This document shows positions 22,291-33,904 of a DNA stretch of 64,000 nt, piece after piece. Location: assembly GCA_028023455.1 (NCBI GenBank), contig JAQFVV010012545.1, positions 186,001-250,000 on the forward strand. The letters run 5' to 3'. The stretch comes from Epiperipatus broadwayi (Eukaryota > Onychophora > Udeonychophora > Euonychophora > Peripatidae). Both the position numbers and the translations under genes were made by a program. How positions within the stretch are numbered: the first letter of the stretch is position 1; every line of letters starts with the position of its first letter. The notes beneath the pieces are model-generated. The model was given only the letters and a program-made list of their open reading frames with translations. It did not search any database and had not been told where the DNA came from.

Positions 22291-22480
22291 CAGTATGGTA
22301 ATGAAAAGTGACTATAAGTAGGTTTGAGTTGATATATAATTTTAAAGGACGAAAATTGGCAGCTTCTTGAGAGGACTAGGCCAGTGCCTCCTGAAGGTGA
22401 TGATGAATCTTTCAACAGTGACTTCCCATTGTATTTCTTTATTAAAAATAAATAAATAAAAATCACCATTAAAAACATGC

Positions 22481-23879
22481 AATTCCTATAGTAAAATTTC
22501 CAAATTGAGGTATTTTGACTCTCTTTGTCATTGCAATAAATTTATTTAAAAAGTTTACCATCTGCATGTTTATTACTGATGCTCAGTAAATATTCAGTAA
22601 TGTTAAAGGCGGCAGGAAAAAACACATTATTTTATTCATTTGACTAGATCGAGTTCTGTTTAATTCTCTTTTTTGCCAGCAGACTTTTGTTTTGTGATTA
22701 GCATACAGCTTATATAGACTAAATTCTATGTACATCGATAATTAAAAAGAATAAACTTCTTTGATCAAATAGAGAAAGAATATTAAAAAAAAAAATGAAG
22801 TAATTCATTCTCCTTTTTAAAGAGGTTTATTTTTTTAACGGGTCTTTTAAAATTGTTTTTTGGTTTATTTTCAGATAGTATTTTTCTTTATTAAGTTTTC
22901 CCTGTATGATGGAATTGTTCACTTCAATTTTAAAAAAAAATGTATATGGCTCAAATTATCTAAAAGAAATTTCACTACTTGACTTAAATATTAGTCTGGC
23001 ATCTACATTTAGATAAAAATGTTAGCATCTATATTCCAGTTTTTTTTATTAATTAAATAAAGTTATGAAAAATGTTTTTCAGCTTCAAAAACATTTTTCA
23101 GCTTCAAATTATTTTAATTAGGAATCGGCAAAGATCTCATAAAAGCCAAAGGATGGTACTACTGCATCGAATTTTTTGGTTTTCAATATTTTCAAATTAA
23201 TTTAAACATTATTGTCAAAAGAATGAGGTTGAGGGATACAAATTTGTAAAATAGATATATTTATTTAACAATATTAATTAATGATAATGAAATAGAAAAA
23301 AAAAAAAAAATGAATTCTTGATTACAGAACAAGTTAGATAGGTAAAGAAACTTGTTCAGATAGGTAAAGAAAACCTAAGAAACGACTCAGGAAATACCAA
23401 AGTGTATATTTAAAAAAAAAAAGAGTCAAAGGCAAATGTATACTTATTGCAATGAAACAATTTTCAAACAATGAAATATACCTGTAGTGAAAATTTAAAA
23501 GCATTTGCAATAAAAGAATGGGTTAGAGAGAAAAATTATCATTATGTTATATTATTTAATAACATTCAATTTTAATTTGCAATTATCTTTTTTATAATTA
23601 AAGAAAATATCATTTTAAGTAAATAATTCACACATCAATGGCGCTGATAAAGAGAGGTTATGATTAGTATTTAATTTATATATAAACAACTACATTAAAA
23701 AAAAAAACTTAATCAGTTTCATGTATATTAAACAAACATTAAAAAATCATTATTAAATTTTATAAGTGAAATTGATATAAATAGCTTTTTGTACAGAGAC
23801 AATTATGTGAAAGCTTCTACTTCTGAGAAGAGTAAATCTAAAAAATCAGTAAAATAATTTGCAAAACAAAAAAAAATAA
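22481..23879. other. No gene seen; AT-rich spacer
   Basis: I see poly-A/T runs, a short direct duplication of a TTTTTCAGCTTCAAA motif at 23079-23108, and another of TAGATAGGTAAAGAAA-type sequence at 23335-23370. There is no coding frame, terminal repeat or RNA gene I can support. Confidence 0.5.
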
Positions 23880-23991
23880 AGATTATGATGCAGAATGAAA
23901 ATCGAGATGAGCATACAAGTCGACACTGATGATAAAGTGTCATCACAGAGTTTGAATGTTATCACATATAGAATAGGTGACACGGAAAATA

Positions 23992-24160
23992 AGGAATATG
24001 GATTGCATTTGTATTCCACAATGCATATACAATCGGCAGAAAAAAACTAGGCGTGATCTGGTAGAGTGTACAGAGTGTGATGAGGTTTATAACTTGAAAT
24101 GCTTGAATAAGACTTTGTAACAGGTATATGGTTGTGCAGTCAGTGTGTAAATGTGATAAA
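23992..24160 (+). pseudogene. LINE C ORF1: PHD-finger-like motif
   Basis: The frame reads DCICIPQC, then RRDLVECTECDEVYNLKCL up to a stop (TAA at 24118), and after a frame change WLCSQC. This is the C-C...CxxC...(H)xxC...WxCxxC layout of a PHD finger. The fifth ligand, normally His, reads Asn in YNLKC, so zinc binding is doubtful. Downstream, KLNFLETNCEQIKELLSRND suggests a short coiled coil. Only the motif is supported, not a whole protein. Confidence 0.5.
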
Positions 24161-24939
24161 AGAGGTGAGAAAGTGGTTATTTAAGTGTAGATAGATTACA
24201 GAGAAAGTCAGGAAAAGGGAGCAAAATGTAATTGATGAAGACAGAACAGAGTATGGTTTAATGGAGTGTCAAGAGGTATGGGTGAAGAAATTAGTAGTGC
24301 AATGAAGATGATTAGTCAAAAAAAAGCAAGATGGAGGAAGAGGTGAAGGATGTAACAGCAAAATTAAATTTTTTAGAGACAAACTGTGAGCAGATAAAGG
24401 AATTATTGAGTAGGAATGATAAGGAAGAAGTAGATAAGATAAGGAGGTCCAGAAGGTGATATATTAGGAATTTGAGTAAGATTAAAGGAAAAGTAGGGAT
24501 AGTTGGATTATTACTAAGATTTGATAAGAGGTATTTCTTAAATAGGGCATGATCTATAAATGAGAGAGTGGAAAAAATTTCATGAGAAAAATTATGTTTG
24601 TGGATGTGTGAGATTGGTTTATTGAAAAAAGGGAGTTATATAATAAAGGTGGATTGCACTTAGGAAAACAAGGAAGTGAGGTTTTAGGGAGTCTGATTTA
24701 TAAAGACATAATTTGGGAAACTTATAAAGGGAGATGGGGTTTTAAATTGCAGTATTATCAAAAAGAAGAAAAATGGACAGGATGTAAGAAATAAGCAAAG
24801 GGTAGTTCATTTAGATATAAGTGTATATGTGGAGAGGGAATGGGTCTGTAAAATTAATGGTAAGCAAGTTATCTATAAATGTAATGGAGAAGAAAGAATC
24901 AAAAGAATTTATAAAAGAGCAGTTAGAAAATAAGAAATT

Positions 24940-25792
24940 GTTAAAATTGGACATTTGAATATGCAAGGTGGTAAAAGACCAGAAAAGTGGCTGGAATTAA
25001 ACAAAGCAATTGAAGACAAGAAGAAGAACCCATTCTGGAAGATTTGGTATGGCAGGATATAAATAGAAAATAAAAAAAGGGGTGCTGGTATAAGTGTTAA
25101 ATCAAAAAAAATATTTAAATACTGTTAAATGTCAAGAACATTTGTGGTTTGAAATAAGGTTGGGAAGACAAGAATGGATAGTATCTCTAGTTTATGTAGC
25201 TACTAGAGATAGTGAAACTATAATGGAGTGGAACAGTAACATATATGAATGCCTAGTTAATGATATACTGAGTTTTAAAGAAAAGGGGAAGAGAATAATG
25301 GTTATAGGGGATATGAATGAACATATTGAAGAAATTAATGATGTAGATAGTAAGAATGGACAGCTTTTGAAGAAATTTTGTCAGAGAGTGAATTTGAGCA
25401 TTGGAAATTTATCAAATATTTATGAAGGACAATACACATAGTCTAGAAATAATATATTCCACACAATAGATTATGTATTGGTAGAGAAAGCGGAAATGAA
25501 TAAAGTACGGAAAATTAAGGTGTTTGATAATGAAGAGAGAGTATGTAATAGTGATTATAACTTCTTTGTAATAGACATGATGGAGAATAGAAATAAAAGT
25601 AGAAATAATAGTGAAAGATGTAGATGGAGAATGAATGATAAGAATAAGTTGGAAGAGTATAAAATACAAGTTGAGGAAACAATGGAAGAGTTAGTTGGAA
25701 ATGAGTATAAGGACTGGTGTGATGAAATACAAAAAGTGGCAAATAGGGTTTTAGGTGAGAATATTCAGAAGAATAAAAGTAATAAAAAATGA
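24940..25792 (+). pseudogene. LINE C: endonuclease region
   Basis: The start of the domain, HLNMQGGKRPEKW, is near 24955. The frame at 25094-25441 carries WFEIRLGRQEWIVSLVYVA, then MVIGDMNEHIE (the GDxN motif, with Met for Phe), then CQRVNLSIGNL. The frame at 25478-25792 continues with a DYV-like stretch and SDYNFFVIDMM. In APE-type endonucleases the GDFN Asp and Asn contribute to catalysis. Both are present here, but the domain is split by a TAG at 25439 and by frame changes upstream. Confidence 0.65.
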
Positions 25793-26062
25793 GAGTTAGT
25801 AAAAGTGTAAAAGAGGGGGAAAAAGTATGCAGAGAATATAACAAAGAAAGTGAAAAGATATTAATGCTAAATGGGAAAAGTACTTAGAAAAGAAAAAGTT
25901 GGCTAAATAGATAATTATAGAGAGAGAATGAAATTGAATAGTAAATTGTTGGAGGATATTAATAAAAGTGGAAGAGATGAGAGTAAAAAATTTAGGAATT
26001 ACATTAAAAGGAGAAATGTAAGGGGGGTGGATAGTATTACTAGATGATGCCAGGGAATAGAG

Positions 26063-26435
26063 CAGAAGTCCCCAACCCTATGCCCGCAGACCATTTTACG
26101 TGTGCCAGCCGCTATCCGAACACGATAAAAAATTATTTATCTGATACAAATAAATTTAATTTTTAAAATTTCTTATAAATTATTGTATTATATTGTAATC
26201 AAATTGTAGGGCATACTATACTTTGACAGCGTAAATATATAAACATTAATTATATGTAAAAAAATTTATTTTTGAAATAAAATATTTTTTTTGTACATTA
26301 TGTGTATATCCAACTATAAATTTACATTGAAAAAATAAATGGTGCCCACCACCTGATTGAAAAAATAATTGGTGCCCAGCACCTGGCTGGTATTATAGAA
26401 TGTGCTCCTAAGTGCAAAAAGGTTGGGGACCCCTG
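26063..26435. mobile_element. hAT-type non-autonomous element, 8-bp target duplication
   Basis: The ends are CAGAAGTCCCCAACC on the left and GGTTGGGGACCCCTG on the right, flanked by GAATAGAG at 26055-26062 and 26436-26443. The CAG-n-GGTCCCCAACC style and 8-bp duplication are hallmarks of hAT elements. The 373-bp interior has no ORF and contains a short direct repeat (TGATTGAAAAAATAA...GGTGCCCA at about 26340-26385). It lies inside the LINE C copy between the endonuclease and the RT. Confidence 0.9.
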
Positions 26436-26739
26436 GAATAGAGTGTAACTCTAGAAAAGAATTAGAATCTTAAATAGGTATGTAATGGATATAGAAAAGA
26501 TGTTAGATGTGAAGGACAGACTGATAGAAAACATGAAAGCATAGAGTAATGGGAATATTAGGTTTACAGAAAATGAACTGAATGAGGCAGGAAAAAAATT
26601 GAATAAGTGGAAAAGCAAAAGGTTTAGATGGATCGGCAGCAGAGATGGTAAGGAATTTAGGGCATAGAGCAAAAGTAAAGCTGTTATCATGTTTTAATAA
26701 GATGGTACAGAAGAAATTTTCTGGGTAGTTGGAGTAATA

Positions 26740-27560
26740 CAACAGTAAGATTATTATTTAAAGGAAAGGGTAAGGATCATAGAAAGTTAAACAATTATAG
26801 ACCGATAGCGGTAACATCAGCTTTATATAAAGTTTTCTCATATATGGTGGCTGGAAGAGTTGCAAAATGGATAGAAAGAAAATAATGTAGTTGGGGAAAT
26901 GCAAGGAGGTTTTAGAACAGATAGGCATAGAGACAGTTTATTTGTAGTTACACAATTTATGGATAGGAGTAAGAATTCAGGTAGAGTTATATATGAGTTT
27001 TACAGATATAGAAAAGGCATATGATAGAGTAAATAGATTATGGGTAAGCTTAGAAAATTTGGTAATTTTTTTTTTTTGGGGGGGGGGTTGGATGAAGCTT
27101 TAGTGGATATTGTTAAGAAATTATATGAAAATAATTACTATAATATCAATTAGGGGATATAGAATCAGTTAAAGTTAAAAAATGAGGTGGGACTAAGGCA
27201 AGAATGCCCTATGTCACCTATTTTGTTTTTGTTGCATTTGAGTGAAATGGAGAGAGGAATAGAAAGAATAGGAAGAGGGATAAATACTGTTAATAAGTGG
27301 CAAGGGAGTATATATATACTTTGTTGGGTCTTTTTTTTTTAGGGATGTCTTTTTGTGAGCAGAAAGAAGATATGAAAGTTATGCTGAGGATATGCACAAG
27401 GGTGGGTAAGAGATGGGAGTTAAATTTAATGAAGAAAAATCAAATATAATGGTGGATAATACTGGGGAAAGAGAAGACGAAGAATTTTTATTGGGAGATA
27501 TAAAGTTAAGTGTGGTGAATAGATATAGTTATTTGGGAATCATTTTAAGTAATCAGAAAA
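26740..27560 (+). pseudogene. LINE C: reverse transcriptase, broken
   Basis: Readable pieces in changing frames are KLNNYRPIAVTSALYKVFS, QGGFRTDRHRDSLFVVTQFM, motif A FTDIEKAYDRVNR and motif B RQECPMSPILFLLHLSEM. The catalytic A/YADD box should lie near 27310-27360 but has been replaced by a T-run (TTTTTTTTTT followed by AGGG) and is not readable. A T/G homopolymer junction (12 T then 9 G) at 27067-27087 also interrupts it. The element is clearly dead. Confidence 0.65.
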
Positions 27561-27569
27561 ATTGCTAGG

Positions 27570-28531
27570 ATGAATGGGAGAAAAAAAAAGATAAATGATG
27601 CAAAGAAAAGAAAGGGATTAATAAAGAAATTAACAGTGTTTTCATATAATAAATATGATGTAGCTAGAATTGTATGGAAGGGAGTGACAGTAGCAGAATT
27701 AACATATGGCAATGATGCATTATATGTTAGTAAAAAGGTATTAGATTACTTAGAGAAAGTACAAAGGGAAGTAGGAAGACATGCATTAGATGCAGAGGTG
27801 TGGACAGCAAAGGAGGCAATTCAAGGAACAATGGGATGATCAAGTTTTTATATGAGAGATGCAAAAAAGCAAAATAAAAATATTTGGTAGATTACAGTTT
27901 ATGGATAATAAAAAAAATAGCCAAAATAGTATTTAATTGGGTTATGAGTAAAGGGTAGGCAACAAGATGAATGAGAAAGGCAATGCAGTATGCAGAAAAT
28001 TTTGGATAAAGAATTTATATCAGTATACTGATACAAAAGAAGGGATGATTGTTTTAGGAGGATTGTTGAGTGTTATAGTGGTAAGGAATAGGATAGAATA
28101 GATGCATTAATAAAGAATAGGAAGTTGGAGAGATGGAGAACTCTAGTATGGAGAGTAAAAAGAGTTTAAATATATATAGAAGAAAATGGAACCTTGGGTG
28201 CGAGTTAATTTATGATAATAGCAAGGAAAGTAGTTTATTGTTTAAGGCTTGAATGTGATCTTTAACAACAAGGGAATATACACATAAATGGAAAAATATG
28301 GGTGATTTAGTTTGCAAGTTGAGTAAGAAAGATATAGAAAATATTAGGCATTTGTTAATTCAGTGTAAATCCTTGATAGAAAGGGCACAAATAATGAATA
28401 AATATGAACAAAGTGATTATACAGAAAGTGGGTTATTGGTTTTTATGCTGGGAACAGATAGGGGGGATTTAGATATGAAGGCCATGGAGTTGACAAATAT
28501 TATGCTGTGGAAATGGGATGGGAAAACTTAG
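27570..28531 (+). pseudogene. LINE C: C-terminal domain
   Basis: The frame at 27570-27839 has YDVARIVWKGVTVAELTYGN and EVGRHALDAEVWTAKEAIQG. The frame at 28298-28531 has VCKLSKKDIENIRHLLIQCKSL, an H-x4-C half-knuckle, then LVFMLG and MELTNIMLWKWD. The same domain is better preserved on the minus strand at 51841-52563. At nucleotide level the two copies agree through the 3' UTR (GTGGCTAACAGGTTT...). Confidence 0.7.
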
Positions 28532-28625
28532 ATTGGGGAATGGAAAGGAATAATAAAGTGGCTAACAGGTTTCTCTGGACAGTTGCTGAGAGATTCCTGA
28601 CTCCATATAAGGAGAAGTCACAGTG

Positions 28626-29649
28626 CATCACATCATAGTCTTTTCATTATTATTTGTTCTATATATTCATATATATATAAGAACATGAATTCACTATAAA
28701 GTGATGAATGAAAAAACATAAATTCATTTCAAAGCAATGAATGATAATTGCGAAAAAACTTCGACATTTAAGAAAAGCAATATTCACAGCCTATTTATAT
28801 TATTGTACAAGTGCTTCATGGATGATTTTATCAATTACTAATAATTTTACTTTTATAAATTTGTTAATTTTATGCATTTCTATATAGAATATGACAGTTC
28901 TTAAGGGGGGGGGTCAGAATTTGGAAATTCACAATTAATTTTTGAATATATAAATAATAAAATTATAAAATCAATTAAAATGCAGTTCTTTTCTATGAGC
29001 TAATAAAAATACAGCAGTCTACATTTTAACTGCACAATCGGTTGGTTAATTAATAATTGTAAACACAAGAATTCTTCAAAATAATATTTGCCCTCAATTG
29101 GGTAAAAGAGCTATTAACCGATGTTTATACATTAACTGGAAACTATTAGGGATTACTACAATATTATTATGTAAAAAGAGATGCCTTTAGAAAAAGATAG
29201 CTTTTGTAATCAAGTTTAATAACTTAAAATTATATTTTGTTTTGTTTTTCTCGCTCAACCAGTTGGATTTTCTAAAGGTAAGATCGCGTTGCTTAATAAA
29301 CTGCACTAGTGAATTGAGGATTAATTTAGGTAATATCATATAATATATTTTTGTAAAAAAAAATTACAACATTAATAAAAATATCTTACACGCCTTCAAA
29401 ATTCAAGAGCTTTATATTGTTTACAGAACAAATAATGGAGAGCATTGAGGTACAATAAATAATGGTAACCAATCAGAAACACCAATTGGTAGTAACCAAT
29501 CGTATGCTTTCTCTCACTACCAATCATAGTCTGATTATATGTTTTCAGCGACTGACGAATTACTAAGAACTCAGGGGCGGTTAAAAATAATAAAAAAAAA
29601 GATGGCGGGCGGGGATTTTATTGATATTAGATGATTCATTATTTGCTAC
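28626..29649. other. AT-rich spacer with one promoter-like patch
   Basis: 28682-28745 has a diverged tandem pair of about 33 bp (AACATGAATTCACTATAAAG and AACATAAATTCATTTCAAAG). The rest is AT-rich except for the CCAAT cluster listed next. I see no gene. Confidence 0.45.
29462..29620 (+). promoter_or_regulatory. CCAAT-box cluster plus GC-box/YY1-like site
   Basis: Four CCAAT motifs lie within about 60 bases (AACCAATCAGA, CACCAATTGG, AACCAATCG, ACCAATCATAG). About 70 bases later come GGGGCGG and AAGATGGCGGGCGGGG, the latter resembling a YY1 motif joined to a GC box. Such a cluster in very AT-rich DNA suggests a promoter, but no coding exon follows nearby on either strand. Chance and transposon origin are both possible. 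Confidence 0.35.
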
Positions 29650-29965
29650 ATATACAATTAAATTCTTGATTTTGAAAAACAAAAATTTATTAACTAAGAT
29701 TTTTGAAAAAAATCGTTGATAGAATATATATATAAAAGATTTACACCTCAAATTTTAAAAGGAAAACATTTAAATAAACAATTAAAAGACATAGGAATTT
29801 TTTGCTATTAATAATCAATCCTCTACGTTTACTTAGTGACCAGACTATAGCTCATCTAGGCTAATTCTTTGTACATTAGGAGAAAACAAACTTATTTTTC
29901 CAACTAAAAAAAAATATTATTTAAAATGTTACAATCATAAAAAAAAATAATTAATTTTCCTAAAA
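29650..29965 (+). repeat. Left-flank segment of the second duplicon (matches 2830-3129)
   Basis: This is the counterpart of 2830-3129, with shared blocks AAATTCTTGATTT, AAGATTTTTGAAAAAAAT, AATTTTAAAAGGAAAA and TTTGTACATTAGGAGAAAA. It ends in TTTTCCTAAA and continues with AGGATTTTTGCCGATAG, so no RTE follows here. It therefore shows the empty-site state of the junction at 3129. Confidence 0.6.
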
Positions 29966-30431
29966 GGATTTTTGCCGATAGTTTTTTTTTTTAAATGGGC
30001 CCTTTTAAACTTTTTTCAAGTCACAATTCCAGCATACAAGTCCAATTTACACCTTTAGATTCTGAGCGTTGCCCTAAAAGTTGGTATTCAAAAATCTATA
30101 AAGATGAAAGCTGAACTCCGATGCTAACATTGTCACTGGTCAGGCCAGCAATACTTTTAATAACATGTTTTCTTGTTAATTAATTAAATATCAAAAAAAC
30201 TGCTCTCCGAAGGTAGCATATCATCATCATCATCATCAATCATTATCAATCTACTGCAGGATGAAGTCTCTCCAAGTTCAATCCACCTTCTCCACATCAC
30301 CCTTGCACACTTTCTTACTTCATCCATCCATCTCACATATGGTCTCTTTCTGGGTCTTTTCAATCTCATGGAATCCAGTTTAAGATTTCAATTGTCCATC
30401 TATTATCATCTCTTCTAGCAATATGTCCAGC

Positions 30432-30830
30432 CTAACTCCACTTCAGTCTTTTAATTTTTTCAATGAGGGTAGTAATACCTATTTGTTCTCTTACACATAT
30501 ATTGCGTTTTTGATCTCTTCTTATTACTCCTAACATGCATCTCTCCATACTTCTTTGAATGGTCTGAAGTCTTTGTATTGCTCTTTTTTTAAGTGTCCAA
30601 GTCTCAGATCTATAAGTAAGAACTCGTAAAACACATTTATTAAAAACCTTCCTTTTCAAACAGATAGGCATATTTCCTTTTAGTATCAAATTATTTCTAT
30701 CAAAAACACTCCAATCAAGTTTAATTCTATGAATAATTTCATCCATTATGTTTCCATCTATATTAATAATCTGACCATGGTATTTGTAGCTGTTAACTTC
30801 TAACTTATCATAATCAATCTTTATGTTCAT
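30432..30830 (-). pseudogene. RTE copy 3: ORF2 thumb / C-terminal domain
   Basis: The 132-codon frame reads YDKLEVNSYKYHGQIIN, IHRIKLDWSVFDRNN, KRKVFNKCVLRVLTYRSETW, LQTIQRSMERCMLGVIRRDQ and REQIGITTLIEKIKRLKW, the standard RTE order after the palm. The following frame (30369-30184) gives KRPRKRPYVRWMDEVRKCAR, the extreme C-terminus. Cys is missing from the usual TYG(C)ETW, and stops separate the two frames. This is the fullest C-terminus in the window and a good reference for the family. Confidence 0.8.
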
Positions 30831-31591
30831 ATTTTAAGAAAATCCATTGAACATTACTTTAGTCTTTTTAACACTTATCTTTAGTCCTATTTTCCTACTT
30901 TCATCTGATAACTCCTGCAACATTTCACACAGCTCTAAAGCATTATTTACAAAAATAACTATATCATCTGCAAAATCTAAATGACTTAGATAATCTCCAT
31001 TTACTTTCACTCCTTTAGCTTCCCATTTTAATCCACAAAATATTTCTTGCAGCAGTGCTGTAAAATGTTTTGGAGATATGGAGTCACCCTGTCTTATACC
31101 CTTCTCAATGTTAACTTTTTATCATTATGTAATCTAATTGTTGCTGTTGCATTTTAATAAATATTCTTCAAAATATGACATTATCCTGGATCTATACCTT
31201 GATGATCCAATGCTTCAATCACTGAAAAAATATTTATAGAATCAAATGCCTTTTCATAATCTACAAATCCAAAACATAATGGTAACTCATATTCATTTGT
31301 CCTTTCTATAACTTCTCTCTCAATACTGAGATATGATCTACTGTACTAAAACTATTTTTAAATCCAACTTGTTCTCTTGGTTGGTAGAAATCCAATGTCC
31401 TCTGTAGAGCGAGTTGTAATTATTGTGGTAAAAATTTTGTATAAAACTGTTAAAAGGCTGATAAGTTTGCAATTTCTAATATCTTTTTATCACCTTTTTA
31501 AAATATTAGTACTTCATTCTTCCAATCATCTGGTACATCCTTATCATTTAGACATTTGGTATATAACTTTGCTAAAAAAAATTTTTTTTAT

Positions 31592-32163
31592 TTCTTCACC
31601 TGCTTCTTTTAATATATCAATTATAATTCCATCATTATCTGGAGCTTTTCCTTTCTTCATAAATTTAATTGCATGTCTCATTTCATTTCAAATTTTGGGC
31701 AATTCGGTAGATATAATACATATAGGAGGTTCTTTTTTTTTTTATTAAGCAATATTTATTACAGTGAGATATACATGAATCATGATACATAATCTTGATT
31801 GAAAACAAATTTTAGACACCTGTAATTACATTCATCCATAATATTGCATAGTTTAACAACTGTAATCAACCACCCAATTCTTCACCTGCTTCTTTTAATA
31901 TATCAATTATAATTCCATCATTATCTGGAGCTTTTCCTTTATTCATAAATTTAATTGCATGTCTCATTTCATTTCAAATTTTGGGCAATTCGGTAGATAT
32001 AATACATATAGGAGGTACTTTTTTTTTTTTATTAAGCAATATTTATTACAGTGAGATATACATGAATCATGATACATAATCTTGATTGAAAACAAATTTT
32101 AGACACCTGTAATTACATTCATCCATAATATTGCATAGTTTAACAACGGTAATCAACCATCCA
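31592..32163. repeat. 286-bp tandem duplication spanning an insertion junction
   Basis: Units 31592-31877 and 31878-32163 are nearly identical (differences include CTTTCTTCAT/CTTTATTCAT and ACAACTGTAATC/ACAACGGTAATC). Each unit contains about 140 bases of RTE copy 3 joined to about 140 bases of the 3' end of the gag-only element, so the duplication happened after that element had inserted and is recent. Confidence 0.85.
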
Positions 32164-32539
32164 ATATGAAACCCATTGCACTTGACATTTGTTAATCATT
32201 ACCATTTGAAATTATTACATCACTACTTTCCTAACTTTTTGGTCAGCATTTACAATGTCAAAAGGTTCTTGCAAACTACTATCCTCATTTTATGTGAATC
32301 AAGAAGCCACTAATATGCCTAACTCGTAATCTGCATTGTTGTTTCCCAATTTTCATCCATCAAGATCAACAAATTATCCTTGCTTCGCTCCTGCGATTCC
32401 ATCCTCACAAATCTTTTACATGCATTACCAATTTCTTCATCGCTTTCTTCCTCATTTATTCTACTCTTTGCTTTATACCCCCCGCTTCTTGTAGCCTCCC
32501 CACCAGCTGTTGAGATGCTAGAAATCTAGACCCCCATAT

Positions 32540-33109
32540 TTAGCATTGAAACGTCTGGCTAGTCGTAGTTTTAAATTCTAGGTTTGACCGCAAATCCTTT
32601 ACATCCCTCCCAATATTCTCATTTACTTTACAATCATGTCCCATTGTTCGCATGCATGTCCCTTTAGAGTCTATGAAACACTTATATTCACTTAACCTTA
32701 GTAATTCTGGTGACATTTTGTCCATCCAGCCATTACTAGACAGTGTACCATGATTAATTCTTGGCTTTATTCTATCAACTAATGGCGTACCACCTTTCTT
32801 CAATATATCCATTTTTGGCTTTTTTCCACTCTTCTTTATTACTTTTGTACTTTCCAAGCCTGAGTTCTTCTCTTGCTTCCAATTGAAAGTGAAATTCGGT
32901 TCTTTATCTCCTCCATCAGTTTGCAAGTCTGTTTTTTGAATCTTCTTTTCTGCTATAAAAGACAGAAATCTGTATGTTGTTAACACTGATTTAACAGTAG
33001 CTAACTGAGCTAGTTTTATTGACTGTGTTGTTTTCCCCACTTTTGTCATGTTATATCTCCCTTTGATGCTTTCAGCCTCAAATTTGAGCTGCTCAGATCC
33101 AACTTCCAA
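32540..33109 (-). pseudogene. Probable C-terminal part of the gag-like protein
   Basis: The 189-codon frame contains KVGKTTQSIKLAQLATVKSV, a charged Lys/Glu-rich stretch (EPNFTFNWKQEKNSG) and KPKMDILKKGGTPLVDRIKP. I recognise no domain. It lies about 120 bases downstream of the knuckle frame on the same strand, within the same insertion, so it is probably the tail of the same ORF1 after a frame break. Composition is less AT-skewed than the surrounding RTE sequence. Confidence 0.45.
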
Positions 33110-33232
33110 TGTGGTAGAGATCTTATCCCCAACCTCTTCCAGTGCACGCAGAACTCTTGGTTGATTTATAGAGAATTATAGATTGTTTTTACTTTTCCTT
33201 CATTATTGTTCATCAAAAAAGGCACTTTTTGA

Positions 33233-33691
33233 TTATTTTCTAACTGCAATTTTGCGTAAATATACATTTATGATAACCAATTCTGCTTTTACCCCTTGTT
33301 TTGCATTTTTTGTGGGGCAGATCCTAATCAAGTGAGACCTATCCCCACAACTATAACATTGAGGTTGTACACCTCTAACTGCCACATATATCAGGTACTT
33401 ATCCTGTTCTAACATCGATGGTATATCTATTGGATTTATTCCTTTATTCAACTTTAACTGAAATAATCCTGTATTAGATGGCAGCTGGATTCCCGCTCTC
33501 CTCTCCATCAGGTAGGTGAATCGTTGAACAGTACCATACTGCACCAATAAAATCTGTAATTGCTCAAGTCCAAAAGCCACCTGACAATTCCAAATTGTTC
33601 CTGTGACTACACTTGCTCTCTCTAGGTCAACTTTGACTAAGTATTTGCCATCTATATAATGCTGCTTTCTTTTAAAATCTTCTTTAATCAA
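33233..33691 (-). pseudogene. Gag-like protein fragment with CCHC zinc knuckle
   Basis: The 152-codon frame has an RRM-like middle part (VQYGTVQRFTYLMERRAG, then NTGLFQLKL and INPIDIPSML). It is followed by VRGVQPQCYSCGDRSHLIRI, a perfect C-x2-C-x4-H-x4-C knuckle. The layout, RNA-binding fold then knuckle, is that of ORF1/gag proteins of L1/Tx1-type LINEs and of the ZCCHC3-like family. It would bind element RNA. Stops separate it from the 32540-33109 frame, which is Lys-rich and may be its C-terminal tail. There is no start codon context of note. Confidence 0.65.
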
Positions 33692-33904
33692 AACATTTTC
33701 GAATTCAATAATCGCATTTTGTGTTTGGGTGGTGATACACCCTTCTTATTGCATCTATAATATTCATTCCTTTATCAACAAGAACAATTCATCAATCGGA
33801 AAGACAAAGAGATCATACTTATTGCTCGTAGAGCTCAGAATTAATGTGTTTGTATTATTAAACCTAAAAAAAAAGAATCAAATAAAATCTGAGGTACCTT
33901 AGAA

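Larger units (their letters stand above)
19441..22480 (-). mobile_element. LINE family B (jockey/CR1-type organisation), inactive copy
   Basis: On the minus strand the element runs from endonuclease (22480-21990: a YIPPGPA-like stretch, then LMGDFNKSYH) through RT (21494-20590) to a C-terminal CxxC zinc-binding region (20090-19722) and a tail domain (19725-19465). It has many frameshifts. The RT motif C is YMDD instead of FADD, and the element shares no motifs with the RTE copies, so it is a separate family. A second fragment is at 1870-2232. No 3' repeat tail or target duplication was found. Confidence 0.75.
23880..28625 (+). mobile_element. LINE family C (CR1-like, PHD-type ORF1), inactive copy
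   Basis: The order on the plus strand is ORF1 with a PHD-like finger (about 23990-24160) and a lysine/glutamate-rich stretch (24300-24900), endonuclease (24940-25800), reverse transcriptase (26740-27560) and a C-terminal H/C knuckle domain (27570-28530). The short 3' UTR ends around 28625. A PHD-like ORF1 ahead of EN-RT is a known arrangement in CR1-related LINEs. Many stops are present, and a hAT element splits it at 26063-26435. The 3' third recurs at 51740-52675. Confidence 0.75.

Noticed and set aside
25412-25844. Two minus-strand frames of 85 and 109 codons
   Set aside because: Hydrophobic Ser/Tyr/Phe-rich antisense translations of the A/G-rich LINE C endonuclease region.
31377-31748. 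123-codon plus-strand frame
   Set aside because: Antisense of RTE copy 3 RT sequence.
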